From the IMG/VR virus record IMGVR_UViG_3300032180_000385, positions 1 to 64,000 of that record: 64,000 bases of DNA. One strand, given 5' to 3'. The translations under genes and the position numbers were made by a program. Position 1 is the stretch's first letter. Each line of letters begins with the position of its first letter. Shown piece after piece: positions 6,901 through 14,180 of the stretch. The notes beneath the pieces were generated by a model that saw nothing but the letters and a program-made list of their open reading frames with translations, was not told where the DNA came from and searched no databases. The DNA is from a virus.

Positions 6901-7146
6901 TCATGGTGTCTTAACTACGTAGGCGTTCGCGCTCGCTCGCAGACCGCCGATCCCGGTCAGGCTGCCCGACGGGGGAAGCTCGTTGCGGCTGATGCCGATG
7001 CTCTCAGCGGTCTCACCACTAGTGATCCCCCCGCCCACCGAGCCGTTGATGGTGTAAACGCCGTCAGGAGGCGCACCTGGACCTTCGGTCTGCGAGGAGA
7101 CCTGGGCCTGGCCGCCCTGGACGACGATGTGAATTGCGTAGGTCAT
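6901..7146 (-). CDS. Small beta-rich hypothetical protein
   Basis: An 81-residue protein starting MTYAIHIVVQGG. The ATG at 7146 is preferred over an upstream TTG; GGAG lies 12 nt upstream. It alternates Gly/Ser-rich loops with beta-type segments (GVYTINGSVGGGITSGE). No family recognised. Confidence 0.5.
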   Translation of the reverse strand: MTYAIHIVVQGGQAQVSSQTEGPGAPPDGVYTINGSVGGGITSGETAESIGISRNELPPSGSLTGIGGLRASANAYVVKTP

Positions 7147-7174
7147 ACTGCCAGGGTACTCCGAGAGGAACGGC

Positions 7175-7212
7175 AAAGCGCCCGCTACCTGTGAGGCAAC
7201 GGGCGCTTTTTA
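7175..7212. terminator. Hairpin terminator between 6901 and 7232 genes
   Basis: Perfect 8-bp stem AGCGCCCG / CGGGCGCT around a 15-nt loop. A T5 run follows on the + strand and only T3 on the - strand. Both flanking genes run on the - strand, so it would end the Lsr2 transcript there even though the better T-tract faces the other way. Confidence 0.6.
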
Positions 7213-7231
7213 CCCTGTGTTTTTTGCAGGG

Positions 7232-7591
7232 TCACGGACCGACGGAGAGCCGGTACTGCTCGACGACGTTGGCCGGGATCCGGCCGCGGGCCTTGATGCC
7301 GAGCTGCTGCTTCTGCGCCCACTCGCGAACCTTGGCGGTGTCGATGACGCCGCTGTCGCTGCCGCTGCCGTTGGCTGCCTTGCGGGCACTGCCGCGGATC
7401 GTCTTGCGGGCGGTTCCGGTCGCCTTGCGGGCGTGCTCGATGTACGGCGCGAGGGCCGCACGGAATTCCTTGGCGTGCGCGGCGTTCAGGTCGATCTCGT
7501 AGTCGGTGCCGTCGAGGCTGAAAGGAACGGTGCCTTCCGCGTCCCCGCCGTCGAGGTCGTCAATAAATAGGGTGGTGATCCTCTGGGCCAT
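7232..7591 (-). CDS. lsr2: Lsr2-like nucleoid-associated protein
   Basis: A 119-residue Lsr2 homologue, normal family length. The N-terminal dimerisation domain is clear (ITTLFIDDLDGGDAEGTVPFSLDG, YEIDLN). After a basic Ser/Lys/Arg linker comes the C-terminal DNA-binding domain (VREWAQKQQ ... KARGRIPANVVEQY) with the RGR minor-groove hook of Lsr2. Lsr2 is the actinobacterial H-NS analogue that silences AT-rich DNA; phage copies may counter or mimic host silencing. ATG 7591 follows AGGAGAAC. A second, divergent copy lies at 17457. Confidence 0.9.
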   Translation of the reverse strand: MAQRITTLFIDDLDGGDAEGTVPFSLDGTDYEIDLNAAHAKEFRAALAPYIEHARKATGTARKTIRGSARKAANGSGSDSGVIDTAKVREWAQKQQLGIKARGRIPANVVEQYRLSVGP

Positions 7592-7693
7592 CGAAGTTCT
7601 CCTGATAACTGGCTGATGAGTGACTGAGATTGAAGCATATGACATCAGGAACAAGAAAGCAAAGAGCGGGAACCGGTATCCGTTTTGCGAGGA

Positions 7694-8551
7694 TCATGCC
7701 CGCCGAGTGACGGTTCCCGGACAGCCAGGTCCGTTATCGTACGCTGCCTGGGGTCGGTACAAGGGACACCAGAGACATTCAGTGGCATCCGGGGTAGCAG
7801 CGACCTGGTTGATAGTCAGGTACCCGTCTCGTATCATCTGTGCAGCAGCCTGCCGGGCAGCCATTTGGTCCAGGACTTCCGCGATCAAAATTTCATCTGC
7901 GGGAGTGCAGACATGTTCCCAGACGTACATCCCGTCTAGCGTCGAGGCAGTTCGAGGCCACGCAGCAAGGACTACTCGCGTCACCGGTAGCCCGGCTGCA
8001 CGCACGCCTGCTGCGTAGAGCAGAAGCTGGACAACGTATCGCCGGGATGGTCCTTCAACTGATTTTACTTTAGACAGCGATGTCGGGCCGAGGCACTTGT
8101 GATCTACGACACAGCGCTCAAGGGCATCGTAGAGGTCAGCATGTCCCGGATAATCTGGATGGGGAACAACCTTAGTCTCGGTAACCCATCGGAGGATGTG
8201 CTCTCGCGCGTTATCTCCTTCAAACGCGTCAGCAAGCCAGGCGTGAATAGCGGTTCCGCAGATACTAGGCCAGGGGTCCGAGACGTGGTTGGTTCGCGGG
8301 ATGCCAGCTAGCTTTCCGATCACCTGCCTGTCGCATGCAGCTCCGATTTCGCTCGGCCCGAGATGTACTTGCAGCGAACGCGGTGCACGATTTGCCTGTC
8401 GAACAACAACACCTCGCAACTCCCTAGCGTAACGACTTGCCCACTCTGAGTTTCCATCTACCCCTCGAGGCGCGGTGGCCATGTATTGCTGTGGAGAGAT
8501 GTGCTGCGGAGAAGAAGCCATGAACTCGTCAGGGCTGATACGGGGCGCCAT
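7694..8551 (-). CDS. Cas4/RecB-like PD-(D/E)XK exonuclease
   Basis: A 285-residue nuclease of the Cas4/RecB type. Visible landmarks: GTAIHAWLADAF near residue 98, the metal-binding GHADLYDA (D), the catalytic VVDHKCLG (D-x-K) near residue 148, and YVVQLLLYA (Q-x-x-x-Y) near residue 170. Four cysteines could hold an iron-sulfur cluster as in Cas4: one in EIGAACDRQ before the core, then CLWC and a final Cys near the C-terminus. No cas1/cas2 or CRISPR array is visible, so it is more likely a recombination or DNA-processing nuclease, as in many phages. A TACACT box 6 nt before the ATG suggests a leaderless transcript. Confidence 0.75.
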   Translation of the reverse strand: MAPRISPDEFMASSPQHISPQQYMATAPRGVDGNSEWASRYARELRGVVVRQANRAPRSLQVHLGPSEIGAACDRQVIGKLAGIPRTNHVSDPWPSICGTAIHAWLADAFEGDNAREHILRWVTETKVVPHPDYPGHADLYDALERCVVDHKCLGPTSLSKVKSVEGPSRRYVVQLLLYAAGVRAAGLPVTRVVLAAWPRTASTLDGMYVWEHVCTPADEILIAEVLDQMAARQAAAQMIRDGYLTINQVAATPDATECLWCPLYRPQAAYDNGPGCPGTVTRRA

Positions 8552-8557
8552 CTCAGT

Positions 8558-8590
8558 AGTGTAGGTCTCATTTTCGGCCTACGCTATACT
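8558..8590. promoter_or_regulatory. Divergent pair of leaderless promoters
   Basis: On the + strand TATACT (8585-8590) lies 7 nt before GTG 8598. On the - strand TACACT (8563-8558) lies 6 nt before ATG 8551. Both fit the actinobacterial TANNNT -10 box and would place the transcript start at the start codon. No convincing -35 box is seen. Confidence 0.5.
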
Positions 8591-8597
8591 AGCTTCC

Positions 8598-8990
8598 GTG
8601 GCCAACAATTTTCCATCCCAGCCATCCGGCTTGGCGCTCGCCTCACTGAACTACGTCGTCAAGTTCGCCCCGCTGAGCGGACTTCCGCCGGTCAGCCCGT
8701 TCGCGTTCACAGGGGTGGCAACCGCCCTGGTGACGCAGTTCGCGGCCGGGCAATGGGGGATAAACTTCGACTTCACGGTGCCGGGCCAGACGGGCTCGTT
8801 CGATCAGGATGCCGTTGAGGCGGGAATGAAAGTATGGCTGGAACTAGTCGCACAGGCACTGGCCGCCATTCTCGGCGTTACCCAGGCGCAGGCATCAGCC
8901 GGGATTACCGTGACGCGAATCTGGACGTGGCAGGACGACAGCGCGAGCAACGTCAGCAGCATGAGCGAGAGCTGGCCTTGGACGGCTTAA
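8598..8990 (+). CDS. Hypothetical protein, leaderless GTG start
   Basis: A 130-residue protein read from GTG 8598, with a TATACT box placed so that the mRNA would have no leader. It is moderately hydrophobic with Ala/Gly-rich helices (VWLELVAQALAAILGVTQAQ) but no clear membrane span. No family recognised. It is an isolated + strand gene between - strand blocks and overlaps the converging gene by 4 nt. Confidence 0.55.
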   Translation: MANNFPSQPSGLALASLNYVVKFAPLSGLPPVSPFAFTGVATALVTQFAAGQWGINFDFTVPGQTGSFDQDAVEAGMKVWLELVAQALAAILGVTQAQASAGITVTRIWTWQDDSASNVSSMSESWPWTA

Positions 8991-9670
8991 CCCACGACCC
9001 TGCTCACGATGATCAGCACAGTAAGAAAGAAAGTAAAGACAAGAACACTCCACATGAGCTGCCGCTGGACCAGCGATACTTTGTCCGAACAAATGCTACT
9101 GGCGAGCGGCGGGTTATCTGGAGTGACGAAACTGAGCATCCGCTCCCGATCAACGCTTGCCCCCGTTCTGGCAAAGTCATTTCGCGCATGCCGCCAGCCG
9201 TGGTAGCTTTCCTCGCCACCGTCCACATCACCCAGCGGGCCGAGGTAGAACGGAGACCGGTAGTCGCTATCGTCGTCGCTAATCGTTTCCCTAATGACGA
9301 AGGGCTCGTCGAGTCGCGTGATATCCTGTTCCTCAGCTGCCTCGACGGAATTTTCCGCAGGATCTACCCGAGCCCGGTGCACACCAGAAAGGATGCCGTT
9401 CTTATGACAGGCTCGGCACCATCGCTCCGTCCTGAGGGCTATCGGATCCGATACCTTCCCGCAAACCTCGCACTGCCACAGGTACTCACTCATCGCCGTC
9501 TCCTCCTGCGCTGAATGTACGCCTCCATCAGGATCGGCCCTAACTCGGTGCATGCCCGTGACGATGCCGTCCTCATGGCAGTTCCGGCACCATCGCGTTG
9601 TTGCCTCAGCCTGCGTCCAGCATTTGATTCCGCAAACCTCGCACTGCCACATCTTCCAGTCTCTGCTCAT
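8987..9670 (-). CDS. Tandem zinc-ribbon protein with C-terminal membrane span
   Basis: A 227-residue protein with two similar zinc-ribbon units at residues 8-46 and 66-105, each W-Q-C-E-V-C-G ... R-W-C-R-x-C-H-x-x-G-I-(V/L)-x-G-x-H-R. An acidic middle region precedes a hydrophobic C-terminal anchor (LMWSVLVFTFFLTVLIIVSRVV). The spacer between the ribbons is a duplicated piece of the neighbouring small gene read in a different frame, so the gene arose by tandem duplication and fusion. An internal ATG before the second ribbon keeps its own AGGAGGAGA site, so a shorter product is possible. Confidence 0.65.
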   Translation of the reverse strand: MSRDWKMWQCEVCGIKCWTQAEATTRWCRNCHEDGIVTGMHRVRADPDGGVHSAQEETAMSEYLWQCEVCGKVSDPIALRTERWCRACHKNGILSGVHRARVDPAENSVEAAEEQDITRLDEPFVIRETISDDDSDYRSPFYLGPLGDVDGGEESYHGWRHARNDFARTGASVDRERMLSFVTPDNPPLASSICSDKVSLVQRQLMWSVLVFTFFLTVLIIVSRVVG

Positions 9671-9801
9671 CGTCTCCTCCTGCGCTGAATGTACGCCTCC
9701 ATCAGGATCAGCAGGACGAGGATCAGGCAGCTGACTCCGATGAGGATCCTCACGACCGGGCTGTACGGGAGGTCACCCAGCGGAAACGGCGGGCCGGTCA
9801 T
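9667..9801 (-). CDS. 44-residue single-span membrane protein
   Basis: Starts at ATG 9801 in an ATGA overlap with the gene before it and ends in an ATGA overlap with the gene at 8987. One hydrophobic segment (VVRILIGVSCLILVLLILM) is followed by a tail of five arginines, as in type I/III microproteins. Short, but the coupling on both sides makes it credible. Confidence 0.55.
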   Translation of the reverse strand: MTGPPFPLGDLPYSPVVRILIGVSCLILVLLILMEAYIQRRRRR

Positions 9802-9974
9802 GATGGCTGCCACGGCACGATGATCAACTGGTAGCGGCCGATCGGGATGATCCGCTGCATGTAAGCGAAATGCGTGTAGTGGACGGACAGCTTCAGGCAG
9901 GGACAGAGAACGTTAAATGTTATGTCTGACGTCGTCGCCACGTCCCCGCACCGCGGGCACTGCCAGCGGATCAC
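9798..9974 (-). CDS. Zinc-ribbon microprotein (copy 5 of a chain)
   Basis: A 58-residue protein read from GTG 9974 (GTGA overlap). W-Q-C-P-R-C-G and CPC form the Cys pairs, and the C-terminus ends IVPWQPS like its neighbours. It belongs to a chain of five coupled copies (9798-10720). Confidence 0.55.
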   Translation of the reverse strand: MIRWQCPRCGDVATTSDITFNVLCPCLKLSVHYTHFAYMQRIIPIGRYQLIIVPWQPS

Positions 9975-10150
9975 GATGGCTGCCATAGCACAATGACAAT
10001 GCGGTAGGGAGCGAGCACTTCACGCATGGTCGGGGTGGCCAGCAAATACGGGTCGCAGGCAAGACAGAAGTCAGGGATCGCAGGATAACTCGTCTTAATC
10101 CGGTGCCCGCAGACTGTGCACTCCCAGTCCCAGAGCTGGAAATCGCTCAT
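9971..10150 (-). CDS. Zinc-ribbon microprotein (copy 4)
   Basis: A 59-residue protein from ATG 10150 in an ATGA overlap. W-E-C-T-V-C-G plus CLACDPYLL form a four-Cys ribbon, then TMREVLAPYRIVIVLWQPS. Very close to copy 3, so the duplication is recent. Confidence 0.6.
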   Translation of the reverse strand: MSDFQLWDWECTVCGHRIKTSYPAIPDFCLACDPYLLATPTMREVLAPYRIVIVLWQPS

Positions 10151-10323
10151 GATGGCTGCCACACTACGATGACAATGCGGTAGGGAGCAAGCACTTCACG
10201 CAGGGTCGGGGTGCGCAGCCAGTACGGGTCGCAGGCAAAGCAAAATCTATAAGCCATAGGTCCCGTCGTGAGCCGGTAGCCGCAGTCTGTGCACTCCCAG
10301 TTCCGGGCAAAGAAATCGCTCAC
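10147..10323 (-). CDS. Zinc-ribbon microprotein (copy 3)
   Basis: A 58-residue protein from GTG 10323 (GTGA overlap). W-E-C-T-D-C-G plus CFACDPYWL, then LREVLAPYRIVIVVWQPS. Shares most of its C-terminal half with copy 4. Confidence 0.6.
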   Translation of the reverse strand: MSDFFARNWECTDCGYRLTTGPMAYRFCFACDPYWLRTPTLREVLAPYRIVIVVWQPS

Positions 10324-10559
10324 GATGGCCGCCACGGTACGATTACCAAACGATACGGGTGCTCGGGTGTCAGCGGTGGCGTTCCCCACGGAATCTTCTT
10401 CATGAACGTAGTCTGCGTGAACGTTTCATAAGGATCAAACGTCTCCCAGGGCACGGGTATCTTCTGCAAGGAAGAGCAGCCGCAGACCGCTTGGCAGTAA
10501 TAACCCGGAGTAACGAACTGACTTCCGCATCTCGGGCATTCCCACAGAATATCGCTCAC
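10320..10559 (-). CDS. Zinc-ribbon microprotein (copy 2)
   Basis: A 79-residue protein from GTG 10559 (GTGA overlap). W-E-C-P-R-C-G and CGC are the ribbon, with a longer insert before the common ending YRLVIVPWRPS. Confidence 0.55.
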   Translation of the reverse strand: MSDILWECPRCGSQFVTPGYYCQAVCGCSSLQKIPVPWETFDPYETFTQTTFMKKIPWGTPPLTPEHPYRLVIVPWRPS

Positions 10560-10720
10560 GATGGCTGCCACGGCACGACTACCAGGCGAACATTTACAAG
10601 ACGCATGACTGTGAACGGAAATTCAGGGCCGAGGCAGCCGCAGACCCAGATGAGATTGAACTCAGAATTATCCGAGCCAGTTGCTTCACTCCCGCATTTC
10701 GGGCATTTCCAGATATTCAC
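10556..10720 (-). CDS. Zinc-ribbon microprotein (copy 1, first of the chain)
   Basis: A 54-residue protein from GTG 10720, chosen because GGGGAG lies 8 nt upstream and it gives the same layout as the other copies (start, a few residues, W-x-C). W-K-C-P-K-C-G and VCGC form the ribbon; it ends VRLVVVPWQPS. As the only copy with a normal ribosome site it may feed ribosomes into the chain. Confidence 0.55.
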   Translation of the reverse strand: MNIWKCPKCGSEATGSDNSEFNLIWVCGCLGPEFPFTVMRLVNVRLVVVPWQPS

Positions 10721-10724
10721 CGCG

Positions 10725-10985
10725 TTACTCCCCGACCGGCCGTCCGCCTCGCCCGGAGCTATCACAGAGCCCCATGATCAGATCGTGCATGAAAATCAGC
10801 ACCCGGCTGCCGTCATCGCGGACAATGATCGCCGCCGCGTACGGGCCGTTGCCCTTGCGTCCCGGGTGCGGACCCTCCCAGATAAACCAGCGGTGGCGGC
10901 TGACTAGGTCGTAGTCTTCGTCGTCTACTTTCGCAGTGCGAGTGTCGAGCGTACCGCGGGGGCCGTAAAGCGGGATTTCTTTCAC
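10725..10985 (-). pseudogene. Truncated HNH homing-type endonuclease, N-terminal part
   Basis: An 86-residue reading frame that matches only the N-terminal half of the neighbouring HNH-AP2 genes (K-V-D-D-E-D-Y-D-L-V, W, PYA, MHDLIMG). It then runs into unrelated sequence (SSGRGGRPVGE) where the HNH core should be. The His-Asn active-site region and AP2 domain are missing, so nuclease activity is unlikely. Probably the remnant of a decayed or displaced homing gene next to the intact copy at 10990. Confidence 0.65.
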
Positions 10986-10989
10986 TGTT

Positions 10990-11514
10990 TTAATTCCCTT
11001 CGCCGAGCGCTGATTGTTCGTTAGGGCCAGCGAAGTTCAGTCGGGCAAACTCTCCCCATGCCTTTCTCGCAGCAGTATCGTAAGCACAAGCAGCATCTTC
11101 TTCAACAGTAAAGCTTCCAATATAATAAGTCTTGCCGTTTATTCTTATTGTTGCGATCCATCTGTATTTGCTTCGATAAACACCCTTAAATTTAGACGTT
11201 CCAGATCGAGAATATCCATTCGCCTTATTCTGAGTATCTGTAGCGATACGAAGATTACTGCGCTGATTATTAAGGCCATTTCCATCACGGTGATCGATGT
11301 TTGTAGCACCTAGAATGAGGCAGTGCATCCGAATTGTAGTTCCAGAGCCGTCCGCGCGCTTTATGGAAGAAACTGCATAAGGACCATGGAGGCGTCCAGG
11401 ACGTTTTTCTTCAAGGATATGCCACTTGTATTGACTAACTAGCTGATAATCTTCATCATCGACGAGAGCAACGCGACCTGCTGCTTTTTTGCCGTTAAGT
11501 ATTATTTCTTTCAT
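10990..11514 (-). CDS. HNH endonuclease with AP2 DNA-binding domain
   Basis: A 174-residue homing-type nuclease. The N-terminal KVALVDDEDYQLV/W module is followed by the HNH core IDHRDGNGLNNQRSNLR (residues 73-90). The C-terminal AP2/ERF-like DNA-binding domain runs from FKGVYRSKYRWIATI to YDTAARKAWGEFARLNF. Codon use is distinctly AT-richer than the neighbours, which suggests recent arrival. It shares its stop/start with the gene at 11514. Confidence 0.85.
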   Translation of the reverse strand: MKEIILNGKKAAGRVALVDDEDYQLVSQYKWHILEEKRPGRLHGPYAVSSIKRADGSGTTIRMHCLILGATNIDHRDGNGLNNQRSNLRIATDTQNKANGYSRSGTSKFKGVYRSKYRWIATIRINGKTYYIGSFTVEEDAACAYDTAARKAWGEFARLNFAGPNEQSALGEGN

Positions 11515-11852
11515 TATATTTTCCTGATCTCCCAGAATCCGATCTTCTTCTCGTAGCGTACATACATTTCCGGCTGCTCTTCCTTGAACCTCTTGCTGTC
11601 AAATCTGTACGGTGTCATCCAGGCCAGCTTCAGCTTCGGCAGACCCGGTGTCCCGGTGATGCTGGCGCGAGTCGTTCCCTCCGGGCATGCCGCAGTAGTC
11701 TCCGCCTTGATCGCATCCTTGATCGCCTCGAACCGGCTCGCTGCTTCTTCGGCGGCGGCCTTCGCGCTCTCATACGAGGCCAGTAGCTCCTCGAGACGGC
11801 TCCCCGGCTGCGCGGAAACCTGAAACGGCGGCTCCTTCGGCTGCTCGGTCAC
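11514..11852 (-). CDS. Coiled-coil hypothetical protein
   Basis: A 112-residue protein. Residues 18-52 (SRLEELLASYESAKAAAEEAA...) form a helical coiled-coil segment followed by a short beta-rich C-terminus (LKLAWMTPYRFDSKRFKEE). This layout is common in actinophage proteins of unknown function. It overlaps the deoxyribosyltransferase-like gene by 4 nt. Confidence 0.55.
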   Translation of the reverse strand: MTEQPKEPPFQVSAQPGSRLEELLASYESAKAAAEEAASRFEAIKDAIKAETTAACPEGTTRASITGTPGLPKLKLAWMTPYRFDSKRFKEEQPEMYVRYEKKIGFWEIRKI

Positions 11853-12235
11853 TGCACCAGTCCTCTCGCGACGGCGCGCTCCCGTGCCTCCGGGGTCATG
11901 AACTGCACTGGCTTGCCGAGCTTCTCCGCGTGCGCGATCTCGCCGGCTGTGCTCGGTCCGAAGTAGCCGCTCTCGTCTGACACGACAAACACCCAGTCGG
12001 CCAGGGCGATCTTGTGCCGGTGCAGTTCGTCGAGCCGGATCTTGTCATCGTCGGTGATGTGCAGGTACGCGTCCGACTTGGTGTCGCAGCCGATCGACAG
12101 CACGATCTCGCCCGCCAGAGTCAGTCGGAAGTTCGCCTCCCTGAAAAGATCGTAGAAGCGAGTGCTTCCGCACAGGCATACGATGCGCGGCCGGGTGGGT
12201 GGCCACAGACCGTTATCCTCGAGCTGGTCGGTCAC
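11849..12235 (-). CDS. Nucleoside 2-deoxyribosyltransferase-like protein
   Basis: A 128-residue protein of the nucleoside deoxyribosyltransferase / TIR-like fold. The N-terminal IVCLCGSTRFYDLF is the typical first strand-loop; DDDKIRLDELHRHKIALADWVFVVS and GPSTAGEIAHAEKLGKPV (catalytic-type Glu in the S-T-A-G-E-I-A-H-A segment) complete the fold. Family members exchange or cleave N-glycosidic bonds of nucleosides, and related proteins hydrolyse NAD or nucleotides in phage-host conflict. Substrate not predictable here. Confidence 0.65.
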   Translation of the reverse strand: MTDQLEDNGLWPPTRPRIVCLCGSTRFYDLFREANFRLTLAGEIVLSIGCDTKSDAYLHITDDDKIRLDELHRHKIALADWVFVVSDESGYFGPSTAGEIAHAEKLGKPVQFMTPEARERAVARGLVQ

Positions 12236-12353
12236 AGCGGTGCTCCCTCGTGTCTGGCGGTACGATCGTTGTGAGTATAGAACCTATGTTGCGTCAGGGG
12301 GAAGCCTGACTTAGACTCTTAGAGACTCAACGGAGCCTGTACTAAGGGGGCAC
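12236..12353. promoter_or_regulatory. Divergent intergenic region with a short hairpin
   Basis: Separates leftward and rightward gene blocks and must hold promoters for both. A TATAGA / TATACT box (12277-12283 region) reads on either strand but no good -35 is seen. GTCAGG-GGGAAG-CCTGAC (about 12294-12311) is a perfect 6-bp inverted repeat that may be an operator or hairpin. Confidence 0.35.
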
Positions 12354-12734
12354 ATGTTCATCACAGGTGTTGATGATGACATAGTTTCATGCCGAGCCTA
12401 CGGCCACCGCTGGCCCTCGAAGAACCTGCGATCCGGTCGGAAGCTGCCCAGGGGCTTCGTTCCGCGGGCGGTTCATAATGGCAGCGTGGAGATCACCGAG
12501 ATATGCCCTGACTGCGGGAAGAAGCGGGTCACCGTGACGCTGCCTGGCGGAGCCTTCAACAAGGAGGTCATCCGGAACTACGTCGACCCGCCGAACTGGC
12601 CGGTGTTCAAGGGCGATGATCGCAAGACGCCACGGGACTTCCAGGCAGAGATGTATCGTAGGGTGAACGAAGAGCTGATGGCCGAAGCGCGCAGGAACCC
12701 GCTACCCCACGACGGGGATGCTTCGGGTGACTGA
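12354..12734 (+). CDS. Hypothetical protein with CxxC, invaded at its 3' end
   Basis: A 126-residue protein, possibly zinc-binding (ICPDCGKK near residue 51, with HRW and Cys upstream). Its last 20 residues (RRVNEELMAEARRNPLP) recur, at protein and DNA level, at the end of the HNH gene just downstream. This shows that the HNH gene arrived together with a second copy of this gene's 3' end. Function unknown. Confidence 0.65.
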   Translation: MFITGVDDDIVSCRAYGHRWPSKNLRSGRKLPRGFVPRAVHNGSVEITEICPDCGKKRVTVTLPGGAFNKEVIRNYVDPPNWPVFKGDDRKTPRDFQAEMYRRVNEELMAEARRNPLPHDGDASGD

Positions 12735-12819
12735 CCTTCAAGGTAGCCTGAGGAGCAGAGAATGCCCTGGCACCGCGCCAACGGCCCAGGGCTGGCCACT
12801 GCCCCCGGAGAACAGCGAC

Positions 12820-13401
12820 ATGAAAACTATACCGCTGTATGGTAAGAAGGCTGCTGGGCGTGTCGCACTAGTCGACGACGAAGACTACGAGCTAGCTATG
12901 AGGTACAGGTGGCACGTTTTTGAAAGAAAACAACCATCGGGTAACACAAATGGCCCTTATGCCTCCACCAACGTCAGAAAGCCTGACGGCTCCAAGCGTA
13001 TTATCCGCATGCATCAACTGCTCATGGGGTTTCCCGCATGCGACATAGACCACAGTAATCACAATAGTCTAGACAACCAGCGCAGTACTAATCTGCGCTT
13101 GGCCACTCGCAGCCAAAACAACGCAAATCAGATACCTCGATCAGGAAAAACTTCTGTATACAAGGGTGTTTCCTGGCATAAAGGCGCTAAAAAATGGACA
13201 GCTAATATCACTGTATACAGTAAACAGTGCTACCTCGGACTCTTCCTTAGCGAAGAAAATGCCGCCAGAGCGTACGATAAGGCTGCACTTGAGACATGGG
13301 GCGATCGAGCGCTGCTTAACTTTCGCCGGGTGAACGATGAGCTGATGGCCGAGGCGCGCAGGAACCCGCTGCCTAGCGACGAGCCTGAGGAGCCCGAATG
13401 A
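12820..13401 (+). CDS. HNH-AP2 endonuclease fused to a copy of the neighbour's C-terminus
   Basis: A 193-residue homing-type nuclease from ATG 12820 (CCGGAG upstream). It has the N-terminal VDDEDYELAMRYRW module, an HNH core (IDHSNHNSLDNQRSTNLR) and an AP2 domain (YKGVSWHKGAKKW ... YDKAALETWGDRALLNF). The nuclease should end there, but the frame continues into RRVNDELMAEARRNPLP, a near copy of the C-terminus of the gene at 12354. Middle codons are AT-rich; the tail returns to the local GC-rich use. Confidence 0.8.
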   Translation: MKTIPLYGKKAAGRVALVDDEDYELAMRYRWHVFERKQPSGNTNGPYASTNVRKPDGSKRIIRMHQLLMGFPACDIDHSNHNSLDNQRSTNLRLATRSQNNANQIPRSGKTSVYKGVSWHKGAKKWTANITVYSKQCYLGLFLSEENAARAYDKAALETWGDRALLNFRRVNDELMAEARRNPLPSDEPEEPE

Positions 13402-13637
13402 CAACCGAGACGGAGCCGGCTGCTTCCTCCCTGCACGATCGCATCATCGGTCTGCTGTCGGCCGGCGGACCGGAGCAGATCCGGGCGGCCCTCGTCACGG
13501 TGCTGGAACGCCACGCCCCCCTACGCGATGACTGGGGCAGCATCTCGTGTGCATGCTGGTCGAAGCTCGGGCACCCAGCCTGGCCCTGCTCGGAACTGAA
13601 GCAGATCATCATGGCGCTATCGGAGGAGACGGAATGA
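13398..13637 (+). CDS. Hypothetical protein
   Basis: A 79-residue protein in an ATGA overlap with the HNH gene. Helical, with CACWSKLGHPAWPC that could hold a metal or disulfide. No family recognised. Confidence 0.5.
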   Translation: MTTETEPAASSLHDRIIGLLSAGGPEQIRAALVTVLERHAPLRDDWGSISCACWSKLGHPAWPCSELKQIIMALSEETE

Positions 13638-13975
13638 CGACCACGGCAGAAAACCTGCGGAAGGCCGCGAGCCTGCTCCGCGAGCGCGGGCACTGCAAGA
13701 ACGCCCTGGAAGACGATGACGGCCGGCTGTGCATGATCGGCGCCTGGAATCTGGCCGTTCTGGGCCACAGCAAGAGCACCCCCAGTCGTCACGGCTGCGC
13801 GGACGTAATCATGGACATTGTCGGCGAGCAGTTCCCCGACCGAGTTCCGAATTACATACTGTGGTCCTGGGCGACATTCAACAACCATGACGACACCACC
13901 GCTGATGACGTGATCATGGTGCTGGAGAAGGCTGCTGCCCGGCTGGAGGAGAACGATGAAAATCCTCGGGCGTAA
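13634..13975 (+). CDS. DUF6197-like hypothetical protein
   Basis: A 113-residue protein starting at ATG 13634 (ATGA overlap). It has the pattern LRKAASLLRERGHCKN ... GRLCMIGAWNLAV and a later NYILWSWATFNNHDDTTADDVIMVLEKAA. This arrangement recurs in actinobacterial and phage proteins of unknown function; the family name is given from memory and is tentative. The gene at 15587 has a loosely similar TTSCGTAACLAGH segment. Confidence 0.55.
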   Translation: MTTTAENLRKAASLLRERGHCKNALEDDDGRLCMIGAWNLAVLGHSKSTPSRHGCADVIMDIVGEQFPDRVPNYILWSWATFNNHDDTTADDVIMVLEKAAARLEENDENPRA

Positions 13976-14180
13976 TGCTGTGCAATCAGCGCAGGCTATT
14001 ATCCTCGCCGTGAAATCATGGGATGAGCTGACGCAAACCATTATGAATGCTCAGGATGAGGCAGCCCGCAAACGAGATGATCCTTTCTTCAAGGGGGCAT
14101 CGGCTGCCTACGCTAGCGTGCTCGACTGGATGCAGGAGCTAGAAAAAAGAAATGGCCCGCTCGGAGGAAGAATCCGATGA
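13956..14180 (+). CDS. Hypothetical helical protein
   Basis: A 74-residue helical protein overlapping the gene before by 20 nt and the next by 4 nt. SAAYASVLDWMQELEKRNG is the most ordered part. Function unknown. Confidence 0.5.
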   Translation: MKILGRNAVQSAQAIILAVKSWDELTQTIMNAQDEAARKRDDPFFKGASAAYASVLDWMQELEKRNGPLGGRIR

